Source of the DNA: Gerris lacustris
Taxonomy: Eukaryota; Arthropoda; Insecta; Hemiptera; Gerridae
Direction: 5' to 3'
Length of the DNA: 64,000 nt
Assembly (NCBI GenBank): GCA_951217055.1
Contig: OX578276.1
Location: forward strand, 151,087,012 to 151,151,011
The notes under the pieces are model-generated. The model was not told the DNA's origin, made no database searches, and was given only the letters and a program-made list of their open reading frames with translations. Positions 56,701 through 64,000 of the stretch are shown piece by piece (the stretch's first letter is position 1; each line of letters opens with the position of its first letter). The position numbers and the translations under genes were made by a program.

Positions 56701-58703
56701 GGAATTCATTTTAAGTTGTTGTAACCTTAACCGGAATATATATTTAATTTACGCAAATGGAATTTAATAATTCGTGGAATTCGTTTCAAGTTGTTTCTTT
56801 TCTTAACCAGAATATTTATTTGATTTTTTAAAAATATAATTTCTTCTTTAATATATTTACTTTCATAGAACTCTCTTTAGCAACACTTTTTCTTAAAAAT
56901 ACAATGTTATTTGAGTTCATTCGCTTTCGAAGAATATGGTTTTGTAACATTAAAAAGGTTGTTTTTATTTTTTTTAAAAAAAAAATAAAGTTTTTAATAA
57001 ATTATTATAAAACATAAATAAGCTAGATTTTATATATACTTTTGTACATATAAAATATACGTACATAATAAATTTGTATTGGAATAAACAATGTAATTTA
57101 TTTATATAACACAAGAAATATTAGAACTTTAAATAAATGTTTTGCTTTTATTTATGTAAATAAATCATATGCTCTCGAGAGCGTTTAGAGAGATTTAGCT
57201 TGTTGTATAGATGAAGGAAACGCATGTATATTTAACCATAAAATCAAATATCATGAATCTTATATAAGTTGCAAAACCAAAATAATTAGTAACTAATGCC
57301 TACTACTTGAAAAGCAGATTAATTTGAACCGTCTGCACTCTTTAACTTTTGCTTAATTGGTACTTTAATTTATGTAAAAAATCCAAACACTCTTGACAGA
57401 TTAAAAAAACGGGGGAAACAATTAAACAAATTAGACAAAAATTGCTTTTAAAAGTATAAAATCAATTAAGTACGTGATAAGATGCGAGGAAGCTAAGTGC
57501 CACACTAATTGGCAGTCTATTTTATTTGTGCAATTTATTTAGGGGGGTAACAAATTAAAAGAGGTGTATGATGGCGTCTCTTTTACTTTGTTACCCAATA
57601 ATTTTTGTTCTGTTATGGTGGGTAACAAAGAAAAAGAGGTTTATGATGGCGTCTCTTTTACTTTGTAACCCAAAAATGTATTTTCTGTTATGGTGGGTAA
57701 CAAAGTAAAAGAGGTGTATGATGACACCTCTTTTATTTAATTTATTTATATTTATTTATTAGTTTAATCAATGCCCTTTTGAACTGTTTGTTTTTTTACA
57801 AATATAATTTTGGTGCCTTAGAGTACAGGGGTACAAATATCAAAGTTCAACTTTTATAATATGATGCATATCGTTGAAAAGCTCTTGAATAGTAGATTAA
57901 TTTTTGTTACGTTCTATTATGTGTTATTATTAATTTTGAGGGGGGTAAAATTGAAAAAAAAAAAAAAAAAAATGTTTATATATAGCGGTTTTTACGATTT
58001 GTGGTTGCTGGTTTTTTTTTTATTATTATATTTATTGTAATATGCGTTTACATTTGGCGCATGTTGGAGGCTTTGTTTCTCCGAAAAATGTTGCTTAGAA
58101 CCAAAGTTATTAAATATTTACTGGAACAGTGCCGCGCCATATGAAGAAACAGAGACGGGAATATGTCCGACCTTCCCATCCCCTCCCGTAGCTCCTGTCA
58201 CCGCATCTTGGTCAATCCCCTCTACAACTCCACAGCCTAAGATCAGTTCTTACCTTTGCACTGTTTGTTTACTTTGTCATTTATAGACTGCGAATTATAA
58301 CTGTATAATTAACCCACTTGGCTACAATACCTCACAACCTCCTACAACATTACCAGATCTTGCAAGTACCTGGCGTATACCTACCTGGCAACTCGATGGG
58401 CAAAGGGTGGCCGTAGGCTACTGAAACGCTACAGACATTATTAACATTAATAAAGATTAATTAAGTATGAAATAAATAACTGACTGGCTTGTGTTTTTCC
58501 GTCGCAGTAGTTAGCTCTCCAGGGATAGTCACATCCCTCGGTGACTCCCCTGTTCTTGCCGGCGAAGACAAGTCCGTTAGGGCAGTCATAGAGCTCAGGT
58601 TGGTTGTCAACGCATTCCCAGTACCTGTCACAGTACGTAGAGTCTCCTACCACCCTGGACTTCACCTTGCATGGATCTTCCTGAGTCTGCTTCTGGCAGA
58701 AAC
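47176..58703 (-). CDS. obst-B: CPAP3/obstructor-type chitin-binding cuticle protein (5' end missing)
   Basis: Four exons join 58703-58485, 52067-51879, 49687-49269 and 47496-47176 to give 381 residues plus stop. The first three each hold one CBM14 (peritrophin-A) domain with six cysteines and conserved aromatics, separated by phase-1 introns; the last two carry a Gln-rich tail. Proteins of this layout are secreted, bind chitin and organise cuticle or tracheal matrix. The three-domain spacing and motifs such as CDRYWECVDNQPELYDCPNG and CNRYWQCQGGYPRLQRC best fit obstructor-B as I recall it; another CPAP3 member is possible. The signal-peptide exon is not visible: exon 58703 starts with a phase-1 acceptor, and no upstream exon of matching phase was found to 64000. 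Introns are 6.4, 2.2 and 1.8 kb and filled with repeats. Confidence 0.9.
47590..47700 (+). repeat. 5S-rRNA-like sequence
   Basis: GTGGTCAGTACTTGGATGGG then TGACCG at 47668-47693 matches the internal control region and 3' part of 5S rRNA. The preceding part, with GGGTACGATGTACCTCGG, is only loosely similar, and the sequence after TGACCG diverges, so this is a pseudogene or 5S-derived SINE head and not a working 5S gene. It lies in the last intron of the chitin-binding gene. Confidence 0.65.
48050..48175 (+). repeat. tRNA-derived SINE, diverged copy
   Basis: A-box-like GTAGCTTAATCGGCACAGC (48062-48080), decayed B-box GTGATTTAACTTC, then GTATTTTTCTCTGTTC like the SINE at 32887-33068. Confidence 0.6.
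48575..49033. repeat. Minisatellite of CCTCTAACCA / CCCCTAACCA units
   Basis: About 38 units of 10-12 bp built on CACCTCTAACCA, with a higher-order order of variants repeated about three times (..CCCCTAACCACCCCCAACC..). It lies in the last intron of the chitin-binding gene. Contains CCTAA words but not a regular insect telomere repeat. Confidence 0.9.
49269..49687 (-). CDS. obst-B: Chitin-binding gene, exon with CBM14 domain 3 and Gln-rich start
   Basis: A 419-nt exon, acceptor TTACAG ending 49688, phase 1 in and phase 0 out at donor GTATAA (49268). Domain 3 has six Cys (PLCNED, KSCNRYWQC, LQRC, LRC, EDC). After CEIPTTLPPP comes an acidic stretch EEADEEQQQ and then Gln/His/Pro-rich sequence with an 8-residue Gln run. 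The antisense open frames here are shadows of CAG/CAA repeats. Read-through into the intron adds one Val and a stop (GTA TAA). Confidence 0.93.
49700..50940. other. Intron sequence, nothing recognised
   Basis: Part of the 2.2-kb intron between CBM14 domains 2 and 3. AT-rich with no defined repeat. Confidence 0.45.
50945..51480 (-). pseudogene. LINE remnant: RNase H end and zinc-knuckle
   Basis: On the minus strand TLLWVPGHIGISGN (the last conserved block of a retroelement RNase H) and KADEVAKIGASMSFCEPEP are readable around 51470-51370, separated by a stop. After several frame breaks comes LNWTLPTQKTRRLLALFNIE and the finger CPMCGEEETAYHFMGVC (51208-50945). This order is typical of LINEs of the I/R1/Jockey-related group with RNase H. 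Inserted in the intron between domains 2 and 3. Confidence 0.78.
51879..52067 (-). CDS. obst-B: Chitin-binding gene, exon with CBM14 domain 2
   Basis: A 189-nt exon between the acceptor TTGTACAG (ending 52068) and donor GTAAGT (from 51878). It encodes HCDWLYGIFGHETSCTRYW, TCWNGTATEQLCIGGLLYN and SCDWPENVDGCQKH with all six Cys. Phase 1 at both ends. Confidence 0.95.
52355..53436 (+). repeat. Dispersed repeat, family C copy 2 with MITE insertion
   Basis: Paralogue of 19062-19899, sharing the start with GGACACC and AACGAAGTTC, the TTAGCGATCTTTAnCACTTC block and the end GAACTTCGTTCCAAA. Interrupted by the MITE at 52867-53029. Lies in the 6.4-kb intron of the chitin-binding gene. Confidence 0.78.
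52867..53029. mobile_element. PIF/Harbinger-like MITE
   Basis: A 163-bp element with 15-bp perfect TIRs GGCTAGGCGCACACT / AGTGTGCGCCTAGCC, flanked by TTA (52864-52866 and 53030-53032), the 3-bp duplication typical of Harbinger. A second perfect inverted repeat sits inside (TTGTTGGAGGGCGAC / GTCGCCCTCCAACAA). The uninterrupted sequence in C copy 1 confirms the limits. Confidence 0.85.
53437..54055. other. Intron spacer with long T run
   Basis: 53703-53746 is a 44-bp T run, possibly the poly(A) tail of a minus-strand retroposon whose body could not be recognised. The rest is AT-rich. Confidence 0.5.
54060..54480 (-). mobile_element. Helitron-like repeat, family A copy 4, diverged
   Basis: Reverse-complement family A: GTCTAAGACAAACCGAGACA start, GACGACAGAC and AAATCGAATTTTCGCGCCAT near the end. 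The terminal hairpin is degraded and the B-box region is lost. Confidence 0.55.
54481..55120. other. Intron spacer, nothing recognised
   Basis: AT-rich, no partner sequence found. Confidence 0.4.
55126..55714 (+). repeat. Dispersed repeat, family E copy 3 with palindrome
   Basis: Forward E copy with all blocks: ACGCGTCGAGTGTGGAAAG, TTATCTACGATTG, TTCTGGAGGAGTATTATTC and the end CAATCGTAGATAAAA. At 55553-55605 it carries the palindrome GAAGAATTCCTCTTCTTTAC / GTAAAGAAGAGGAATTCTTC. Confidence 0.8.
55830..56155. repeat. Dispersed repeat, family H copy 2
   Basis: Counterpart of 15518-15880, with GGTCGAAAAAGCAGTGTCGC and TAGTCCCTCTAAACT blocks. No LINE is attached here. Confidence 0.65.
56160..57470. 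other. AT-rich intron spacer with one local duplication
   Basis: At about 56676-56835 an 83-bp unit containing ACGCAAATGGAATTTAATAA and GGAATTC is duplicated in tandem. Nothing else recognised. Confidence 0.5.
57545..57740. repeat. Tandem array of 75-bp units, each a hairpin
   Basis: Units begin at 57545, 57620 and 57695, exactly 75 bp apart. Each starts GGGTAACAAA, then AAAAGAGGTGTATGATGGCG, then CTCTTTTACTTTGTTACCC, so each folds on itself with stems of about 20 bp. The third unit is shortened but has a tighter stem (AAAAGAGGTGT / ACACCTCTTTT). Lies in the chitin-binding gene intron. Confidence 0.9.
57780..57960 (+). repeat. Dispersed repeat, family F copy 3
   Basis: Reverse orientation relative to 95-235: GTACAGGGGTACAAATATCA, ATGATGCATATCGTTGAAAA and GCTCTTGAAnAG. 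Confidence 0.5.
57961..58480. other. Intron end region, possible LINE 3' UTR
   Basis: 58120-58440 is less AT-rich and ends with AATAAAGATTAATTAAG near 58449, which could be an old retroposon 3' end. No coding part is visible. Confidence 0.35.
58485..58703 (-). CDS. obst-B: Chitin-binding gene, exon with CBM14 domain 1
   Basis: A 219-nt exon. The acceptor TTGTTGACAG ends at 58704 and the donor GTCAGT begins at 58484. It encodes FCQKQTQEDPCKVKSR.. with six domain Cys (PCK, YCD, WEC, YDC, EGC, NYC) plus an additional Cys near the start. Starts and ends in phase 1, so the domain is a symmetric module. Confidence 0.93.
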
Positions 58704-58740
58704 CTGTCAACAATCAAAAACATATCATTAGACTGACGAA

Positions 58741-59220
58741 ATAAAAATCCTTTTTATCTCCAGCAGGGAGAAAAAGTAAACTTTCTTCCGTAGTTTACAT
58801 CAGGGAGGGAAGTTAATCATTGCACCCGGTTGGGTTAAACAGGGAATAATGAAATTATAGTTCATGAAAAATATCATGAACTTTCATGATTCCCTCCAGT
58901 GTTGCCCTAGATAAAGTACAAGTAAATAAGGTTAGTACTAATACACATTTCATTGACTAACTTTTGTTTAATGTCTAAATCTATAATGTCATCTTCACAC
59001 ATGTCATGTAACCTACACAACGGTTGTCATTGTGATTCATCAGTAAAAGAAACAAACAAGTTAAAAGTGGAAACATAATTTCTAAATGCATATAACTAAT
59101 CCATATGCAAATACATCAGTTGTCAATACTATTTTTAATATACGACTCAGCTTCCAGCTGATTCTCCCATTTAATTTTACCATTGAAAATCCAATAATAA
59201 TAATATAATTTATAGTCCAG
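58741..59220. other. Intron upstream of CBM14 exon 1, nothing recognised
   Basis: No exon with a phase-1 donor and a plausible signal peptide was found here or in the rest of the window. Confidence 0.4.
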
Positions 59221-59224
59221 GAGT

Positions 59225-59520
59225 TAGCGTGCAAAAAAGTGTCTGACTAACATCAAGCTAGAATTTTGTATACAAGTCTATCTTTTAGTGCCTTTTAAGA
59301 ATATGTGGTCGGCTAAGTTCGTCTGAGGGACATAGCTTGGCAATAGGCGTTTGAAAAAAACAAACCGGTGGAGGACGACCATGTCTCACCAATTATGGTG
59401 GACATTGTGATTTTCATGATCCTAAGTACAGAATTAGTTAGTAGACCAAAAATCAAGTCGATGTTATTTTTACACTTGATAGGTTAGTTATTCAAATATT
59501 ACTAAAAATCAACGTTGTCA
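59225..59520. repeat. Copy of the arm of the 6.5-8.2 kb inverted-repeat element
   Basis: Shares AAAAGTGTCTGACTnACATC, GTGGTCGGCTAAGTT, GACATAGCTTGGCAATA, GTGATTTTCATGATCCTAAG and ACTTGATAGGTTAGTTATTC with 6520-6770. It lacks the nested insertions. Confidence 0.75.
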
Positions 59521-59539
59521 CCTCGTTGACTAGAACTTG

Positions 59540-59985
59540 TAACTACATTATTTTACCTACGACTGATACGAAACATAAACATTATATCTCTGTTTAGATG
59601 CGTAGAAAGTGGTTATCTACGTACTTGTATTCATTGCGCATGCGCGTCTCATGGTTCTGAAGAATTCCTCTTCTTTACCACGCTAGCGCGGTAAAGAAGA
59701 GGAATTCTTCAGCTTTACGCACGATTAGCGAGTTTGTTTACATTTAACAAAACTAATTTGCTATTCTTTTATTAAAGTAACTGTTTATATCGAGTTTTTA
59801 GTGAAAAACAATGAATGAATCAAGTGGCTTTGACGAAAATGTAGAGAATAATATAGTACGGTACGCAACTCGTGCGAAAACGGCATTTTGCATTGCTCGT
59901 GTGGTTTTACTACCCTCACTATCGCTCGGGTGCAAACTCCACACTCGCATGCAAAATGCTACTTTCCGCACTCGACGAGTAATGT
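59540..59985 (-). repeat. Dispersed repeat, family E copy 4 with palindrome, internally deleted
   Basis: Reverse-complement E copy. The palindrome GAAGAATTCCTCTTCTTTAC / GTAAAGAAGAGGAATTCTTC is at 59659-59712. A deletion joins the short frame (MNESSGFDENVENNI) directly to the GC-richer end, producing a chance 64-codon frame. Confidence 0.78.
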
Positions 59986-60289
59986 ACTATTATGAACTGT
60001 TATAATTTGACAGTTACCAATGTTTCAGAAGGATTACATGTTATACAAATTTGTAAAACACGTAAAAAGCTTAGTCAGTTAAAATAAATGTAATATTTTA
60101 AATAGTTTTTTGTTCCTCCTGTAAACCTGACATTTTGAAAATACGAGGTATCACTTATTAGCCATCGATATGTTGGTTCACAATAATTGTTTTCTTTGAG
60201 ACTCTATTATCAACTACAACTAATTACAGGTAAGATAAAACAAACAATTTATTACAGATTATATCGTTATCAAAAAAAATATCAAACAT

Positions 60290-60925
60290 AGATATCTCAA
60301 CTAAAAGTCGATTCTTCAACAAAGACACTCAGATATCTCAACTAAAAGTGGATTCTTCAACAATGACACTCAGATATTTCAACTAAAAGTGGATTCTTCA
60401 ACAATGACACTCAGATATTTCAACTAAAAGTGGATTCTTCAACAATGACACTCAGATATTTCAACTAAAAGTGGATTCTTCAACAATGACACTCAGATAT
60501 TTCAACTAAAAGTGGATTCTTCAACAATGACACTCAGATATTTCAACTAAAAGTGGATTCTTCAACAATGACACTCAGATATTTCAACTAAAAGTGGATT
60601 CTTCAACAATGACACTCAGATATTTCAACTAAAAGTGGATTCTTCAACAATGACACTCAGATATTTCAACTAAAAGTTGATTCTTCAACAAAGACACTCA
60701 GATATTTCAACTAAAAGTGGATTCTTCAACAATGACACTCAGATATTTCAACTAAAAGTGGATTCTTCAACAAAGACACTCAGATATTTCAACTAAAAGT
60801 GGATTCTTCAACAATGACACTCAGATATTTCAACTAAAAGTGGATTCTTCAACAAAGACACTCAAATATTTCAACCTAAAGTCAATTCTTCAACAAAGAC
60901 TCAGATATATCAACTAAAAGTATAT
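60290..60925. repeat. 41-bp minisatellite, about 15 units
   Basis: The unit starts AGATATTTCAACTAAAAGTG and continues GATTCTTCAACAATGACACTC. Most units are identical; CAAAGACACTC replaces CAATGACACTC in several, and outer units are more diverged. High uniformity suggests recent expansion or gene conversion. Confidence 0.95.
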
Positions 60926-60929
60926 TGCT

Positions 60930-61256
60930 CAAAGGTGGTATTTGTTCTTTTAGTGTATCTTAAGCTTGTCGGGGGATATTAATCTTCAAGTCGATGAATA
61001 CAAATTCAAGTGAAATAAATGATTTATTTTGCACTTTGTCATTAAGGCAACTAAATATTCATACTCTTCTCTCCCCATGAGGGGACAATATTGTTAAAAG
61101 ATCTCAACTTTTCTAAATTGACCTTGAAGATTAGTTTTTATGTCCTTAGAATGCTGTTTATAATGACCTTATTGTATAAATAGCCAGTATACTTATTAAT
61201 CACTTCTTTTTCCCTGTTCTATTGTGCTCAAGTTAGTTTTGTCACGAGATGACATC
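60930..61256. other. Spacer, nothing recognised
   Basis: Between the minisatellite and the inverted-repeat element, with no coding or repeat signal. Confidence 0.4.
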
Positions 61257-61925
61257 TTGATTTGATAAATCTTCAGAGTAAGAAAGGGGTAGAGGGAGCA
61301 ATGCGATTTTAAAAGTGGTTCATTATGCTCCACCCATATACTAAACCTCTCAAGCGAGCTCAATCCGAACTAAAGTGACAACAGCACGATCACGTGGTCA
61401 CTGGTCCTTGTCTTATTGGTCTATTCCTTGTCCTTACGTGCCCACGGATGCTTGTCAACAAAACCTTTAACGTCATGTGCTTTGTTTGATTGTTTTATTA
61501 TCGAAATGTCAAATATGTAGAAATAAAAAATATTTTAGAGAAAAATCTGATGTGATTGTTTTAGAAGAAGATTTTGTTTTATATAAGATTGCTTTTGGTT
61601 ATCTAGGAACTGGAACTATTACATGTTATTAACAACGTAACTCCCTTTAGATAATTAATAAGGTTAACAACAAACACTAAAGTACATAATATGTATTTAT
61701 AAAGAAAACTGTATTAAAATATTATATGTCGTAAGAAAATATCACATTATACATATCCGTATCAGCTGATATCAGACAAATTTCGAGTTTTTATCGAGAT
61801 ATCGATACTGTTTCACTAAACTGCCGCTTGGGAGGTTTAGTATAGGGGTGTCGCATAATGAACCACTTTTTGAGACCTCGATTCTATAGTGTTCCCTCTA
61901 CCCCTTACTCTGAGGATAAATCAAT
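61257..61925. mobile_element. Inverted-repeat element of unknown class
   Basis: About 100-bp arms, 61257-61358 and 61828-61925, share AGTAAGnnnGGGGTAGAGGGA, AAAGTGGTTCATTATGC and ATACTAAACCTCnCAAGCG in inverted orientation. The roughly 470-bp interior has no open frame. A target duplication was not resolved. Confidence 0.7.
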
Positions 61926-62176
61926 AAAGCAATTAACATTAGAATATTTTGCTGCTGTATTTGTTCACAAAATATGAAAAGTTTAGGAAAACAATTGTTG
62001 ATGTTATTAATAGAAGTGACGGACACAACTTCAATTCAATTGAAATAAGGATTTTTTTATGCTACCAGTTTTAATAATAGCATGTTATCATAGAGCTAAG
62101 GAGGGGGACAGAATGTTAAGTTAAAACCTTCGTTTTATAATTTGACTAAAACTTTTGAATTATTAAAACTCATTTG

Positions 62177-63262
62177 AGTTGTCATCTGATAGTCCTTATC
62201 AGTGTGTGTGATGATACCCTATAGTACTTATTAGGGTTGAGTATTGTCATCTGTTAGTGCTTATCAGAGTTTTGTGTTATCACTTTACAGTGCTTATCAG
62301 AGTTTTGTGTTATCACGTTACAGTGCGTATCAGAGTTTTGTGTTATTACATTACAGTGCTTATCAGAGTTTTGTGATATCACTTTACAGTGCGTATCAGG
62401 GTTTTGTCTTTTCACTTTAAGTGCTTATCAGAGTTTTGTTATTACTTTACAGTGCTTATCAGAGTTTTGTGTTATTACATTACAGTGCTTATCAGAGTTT
62501 TGTGTTATCACTTTAAAGTGCGTATCAGAGTTTTGTGTTATCACTTTAAGTGCTTATCAGAGTTTTGTCTAATCACTTTAAGTGCTTGTCAGAGTTTTGT
62601 GTTTTCACTTTACAGTACCTATCAGAGTTTTGTCTTATCACTTTACAGTGCTTAACAGAGTTTTGAATGGCACTTGATAGTGTTTATGTTTTGTATTTTC
62701 ACCTAATATTGCTTATCAGTGTCATGTGGTGTAACTCTTTAGTGATAATTAGGGTATTTGTGTTGCCACCTGATATATCTTATCAGTCATTTGTGTTTTT
62801 GATTAATAGTGCTTATCAGTATTTTGTATTTTCACCTCATATTGCTTATCAGTTTTCTGCATTATTATCAGATAGTGGTTATCAGTGTTTTGTGGTGTCA
62901 CCTTATAGTGCTTATCAGTGTTTCGTATAATTACTTAATAGTTTTTATCTGTTTTTTGTGTTGTCACTCGATATTGCTTATCAGTTTTGTGGTGTCACCC
63001 TATAGTGCTGATTAAGGTATTGCGTTGCACCTGTTAATGCTTATAATTATTTTGTATTTTCTATTAATGGAGTTTATCAGTGGTCTGTGATGTCGTCTGA
63101 TAGTGCTTATCAGTGTTATCATGGTTATCAATTATTTCGTTGTCACCTGTTAGTACTTATCAGTCTTTTGTGTTTTCACTTAATGGTGTTAATCATTGTT
63201 CTGTGTTTTAATCTGATAGTGTTTAGCAATGCGTTTTTTTGTCGCTTGATAGTGCTTATCAT
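62177..63262. repeat. Diverged minisatellite, period about 33 bp, about 30 units
   Basis: The unit is GTGCTTATCAGAGTTTTGTG then TTATCACTTTACA with variants. Units between 62285 and 62660 are well conserved, those after 62700 are diverged. Open plus-strand frames across it are repeat artefacts. Confidence 0.92.
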
Positions 63263-64000
63263 TTGATTATCATTTTTAATTTGTTCATGTATTTGTATAG
63301 TAATACTTTTTCTATTATTTATATACAACAAACAAATAAAAATAATATATCGTTCTTAATCATTAGTCTATATTAATAATTTAATCTTGTAAATAGTTTA
63401 TAATGAATATCTTCTGTATTTCTAATTTTGTACCTTGACCTTATTCGCATTATTTATCTACTGCTGTAATATTTTGAAGTAGTGCTAACATTTTAAAGGT
63501 TTCATATTAACTGCTTAACGCAGAAATTATTTGCATACTTCAAGTTCAACCTTTTAAAAAATCATATTCTGAAACCTTCCTTGTGTACCTATAATAATTA
63601 TTATGTACCATGTAAAGATTTATCATATTTTAGCTGATCATGGTTATACAATAATACATATAACTGTATTAACTTGTAGTGTTATTTAATATCATGCATA
63701 TGCATGTGTATTGGATATTACCGCCAGCTGGCATCTGGAGAACTATTATAGTTCAAGTTTGCATGTGTATAATTATTTTTTTGAAACAAAAAGAATTATG
63801 TTTTTTTTTTTTTTTTGTTTTTTTTAACTTATGATCTTTATATCACAATTATTAAATATGAAGTGTTATATACTAACTCAAGTTGATAAAGTTATTTTTT
63901 GTTACTTTTTTTTATCGTGTAATAAGAAATAATTATTGAAGATATTGCTATTATCATATTATTTTTCATAAAATTTATTAAAGCTATGATACAATATATG
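63263..64000. other. AT-rich spacer to window end
   Basis: No gene or repeat boundary recognised. Confidence 0.45.

Noticed and set aside
59811..60005. 64-codon frame in family E copy 4
   Set aside because: Created by an internal deletion joining two parts of the repeat; not shared by other copies.
60290..60925. CRISPR-like array
   Set aside because: Units are directly adjacent without unique spacers; a eukaryotic minisatellite.
61438..61476. Minus-strand ATG with 13 codons and a GTAAGG donor as candidate first exon
   Set aside because: Phase 0 instead of the required phase 1, too short, not signal-peptide-like, and inside an inverted-repeat element.
62389..63015. Overlapping plus-strand open frames with IRVLCYHF-type repeats
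   Set aside because: They are translations of the 33-bp minisatellite in different frames; no start context, domain or conservation.

Overview
The window is AT-rich nuclear DNA of an insect. The reasons are one spliced cuticle/peritrophin-type chitin-binding protein gene, several non-LTR retrotransposon clades, piggyBac, pogo/Tigger-, hAT- and Harbinger-like DNA elements, and a CsRn1-like Ty3 LTR element. The order cannot be settled from sequence alone. There are no operons, CRISPR arrays or bacterial features. Most short open frames are chance or repeat-derived.

Host gene: the only convincing host gene lies on the minus strand from 58703 down to 47176. Four exons encode three six-cysteine chitin-binding domains (CBM14), one per exon, followed by a glutamine-rich tail split over two exons. 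It matches the CPAP3/obstructor family and most resembles obstructor-B. The first exon (signal peptide) was not found and is probably beyond 64000 or hidden in the 5 kb upstream.

1-12.3 kb: layered DNA transposons. These are TA-flanked inverted-repeat elements (1881-2669, 2676-4823), a Jockey LINE fragment inserted in the second, a pogo/Tigger-like MITE, a three-deep nest at 6.5-8.2 kb, and a decayed piggyBac at 10.1-12.3 kb. 13.6-25.8 kb: two minus-strand RTE-type LINEs (13.7-15.5 and 21.5-24.7 kb), Helitron-like repeats (family A), one of which is split by another repeat (family B), and a MADF-domain remnant.

26-36 kb: nested TA elements, more A and B copies, a tRNA-derived SINE including a nearly perfect inverted copy, and another three-deep nest in which a hAT MITE sits in a piggyBac that sits in an inverted-repeat element. 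36-46.4 kb: LINE 3' ends, two tandem arrays, and a complete 4.1 kb LTR retrotransposon with near-identical LTRs, a target-site duplication and one in-frame stop in pol.

46.4-64 kb: the chitin-binding gene with TE-filled introns. These include a Harbinger-like MITE whose empty site survives in the paralogous copy at 19 kb, a 75-bp tandem hairpin array, and, upstream of the gene, two large minisatellites. The main biology is a chronology of nested insertions that can be read directly, plus several uncharacterised repeat families with regular internal architecture.
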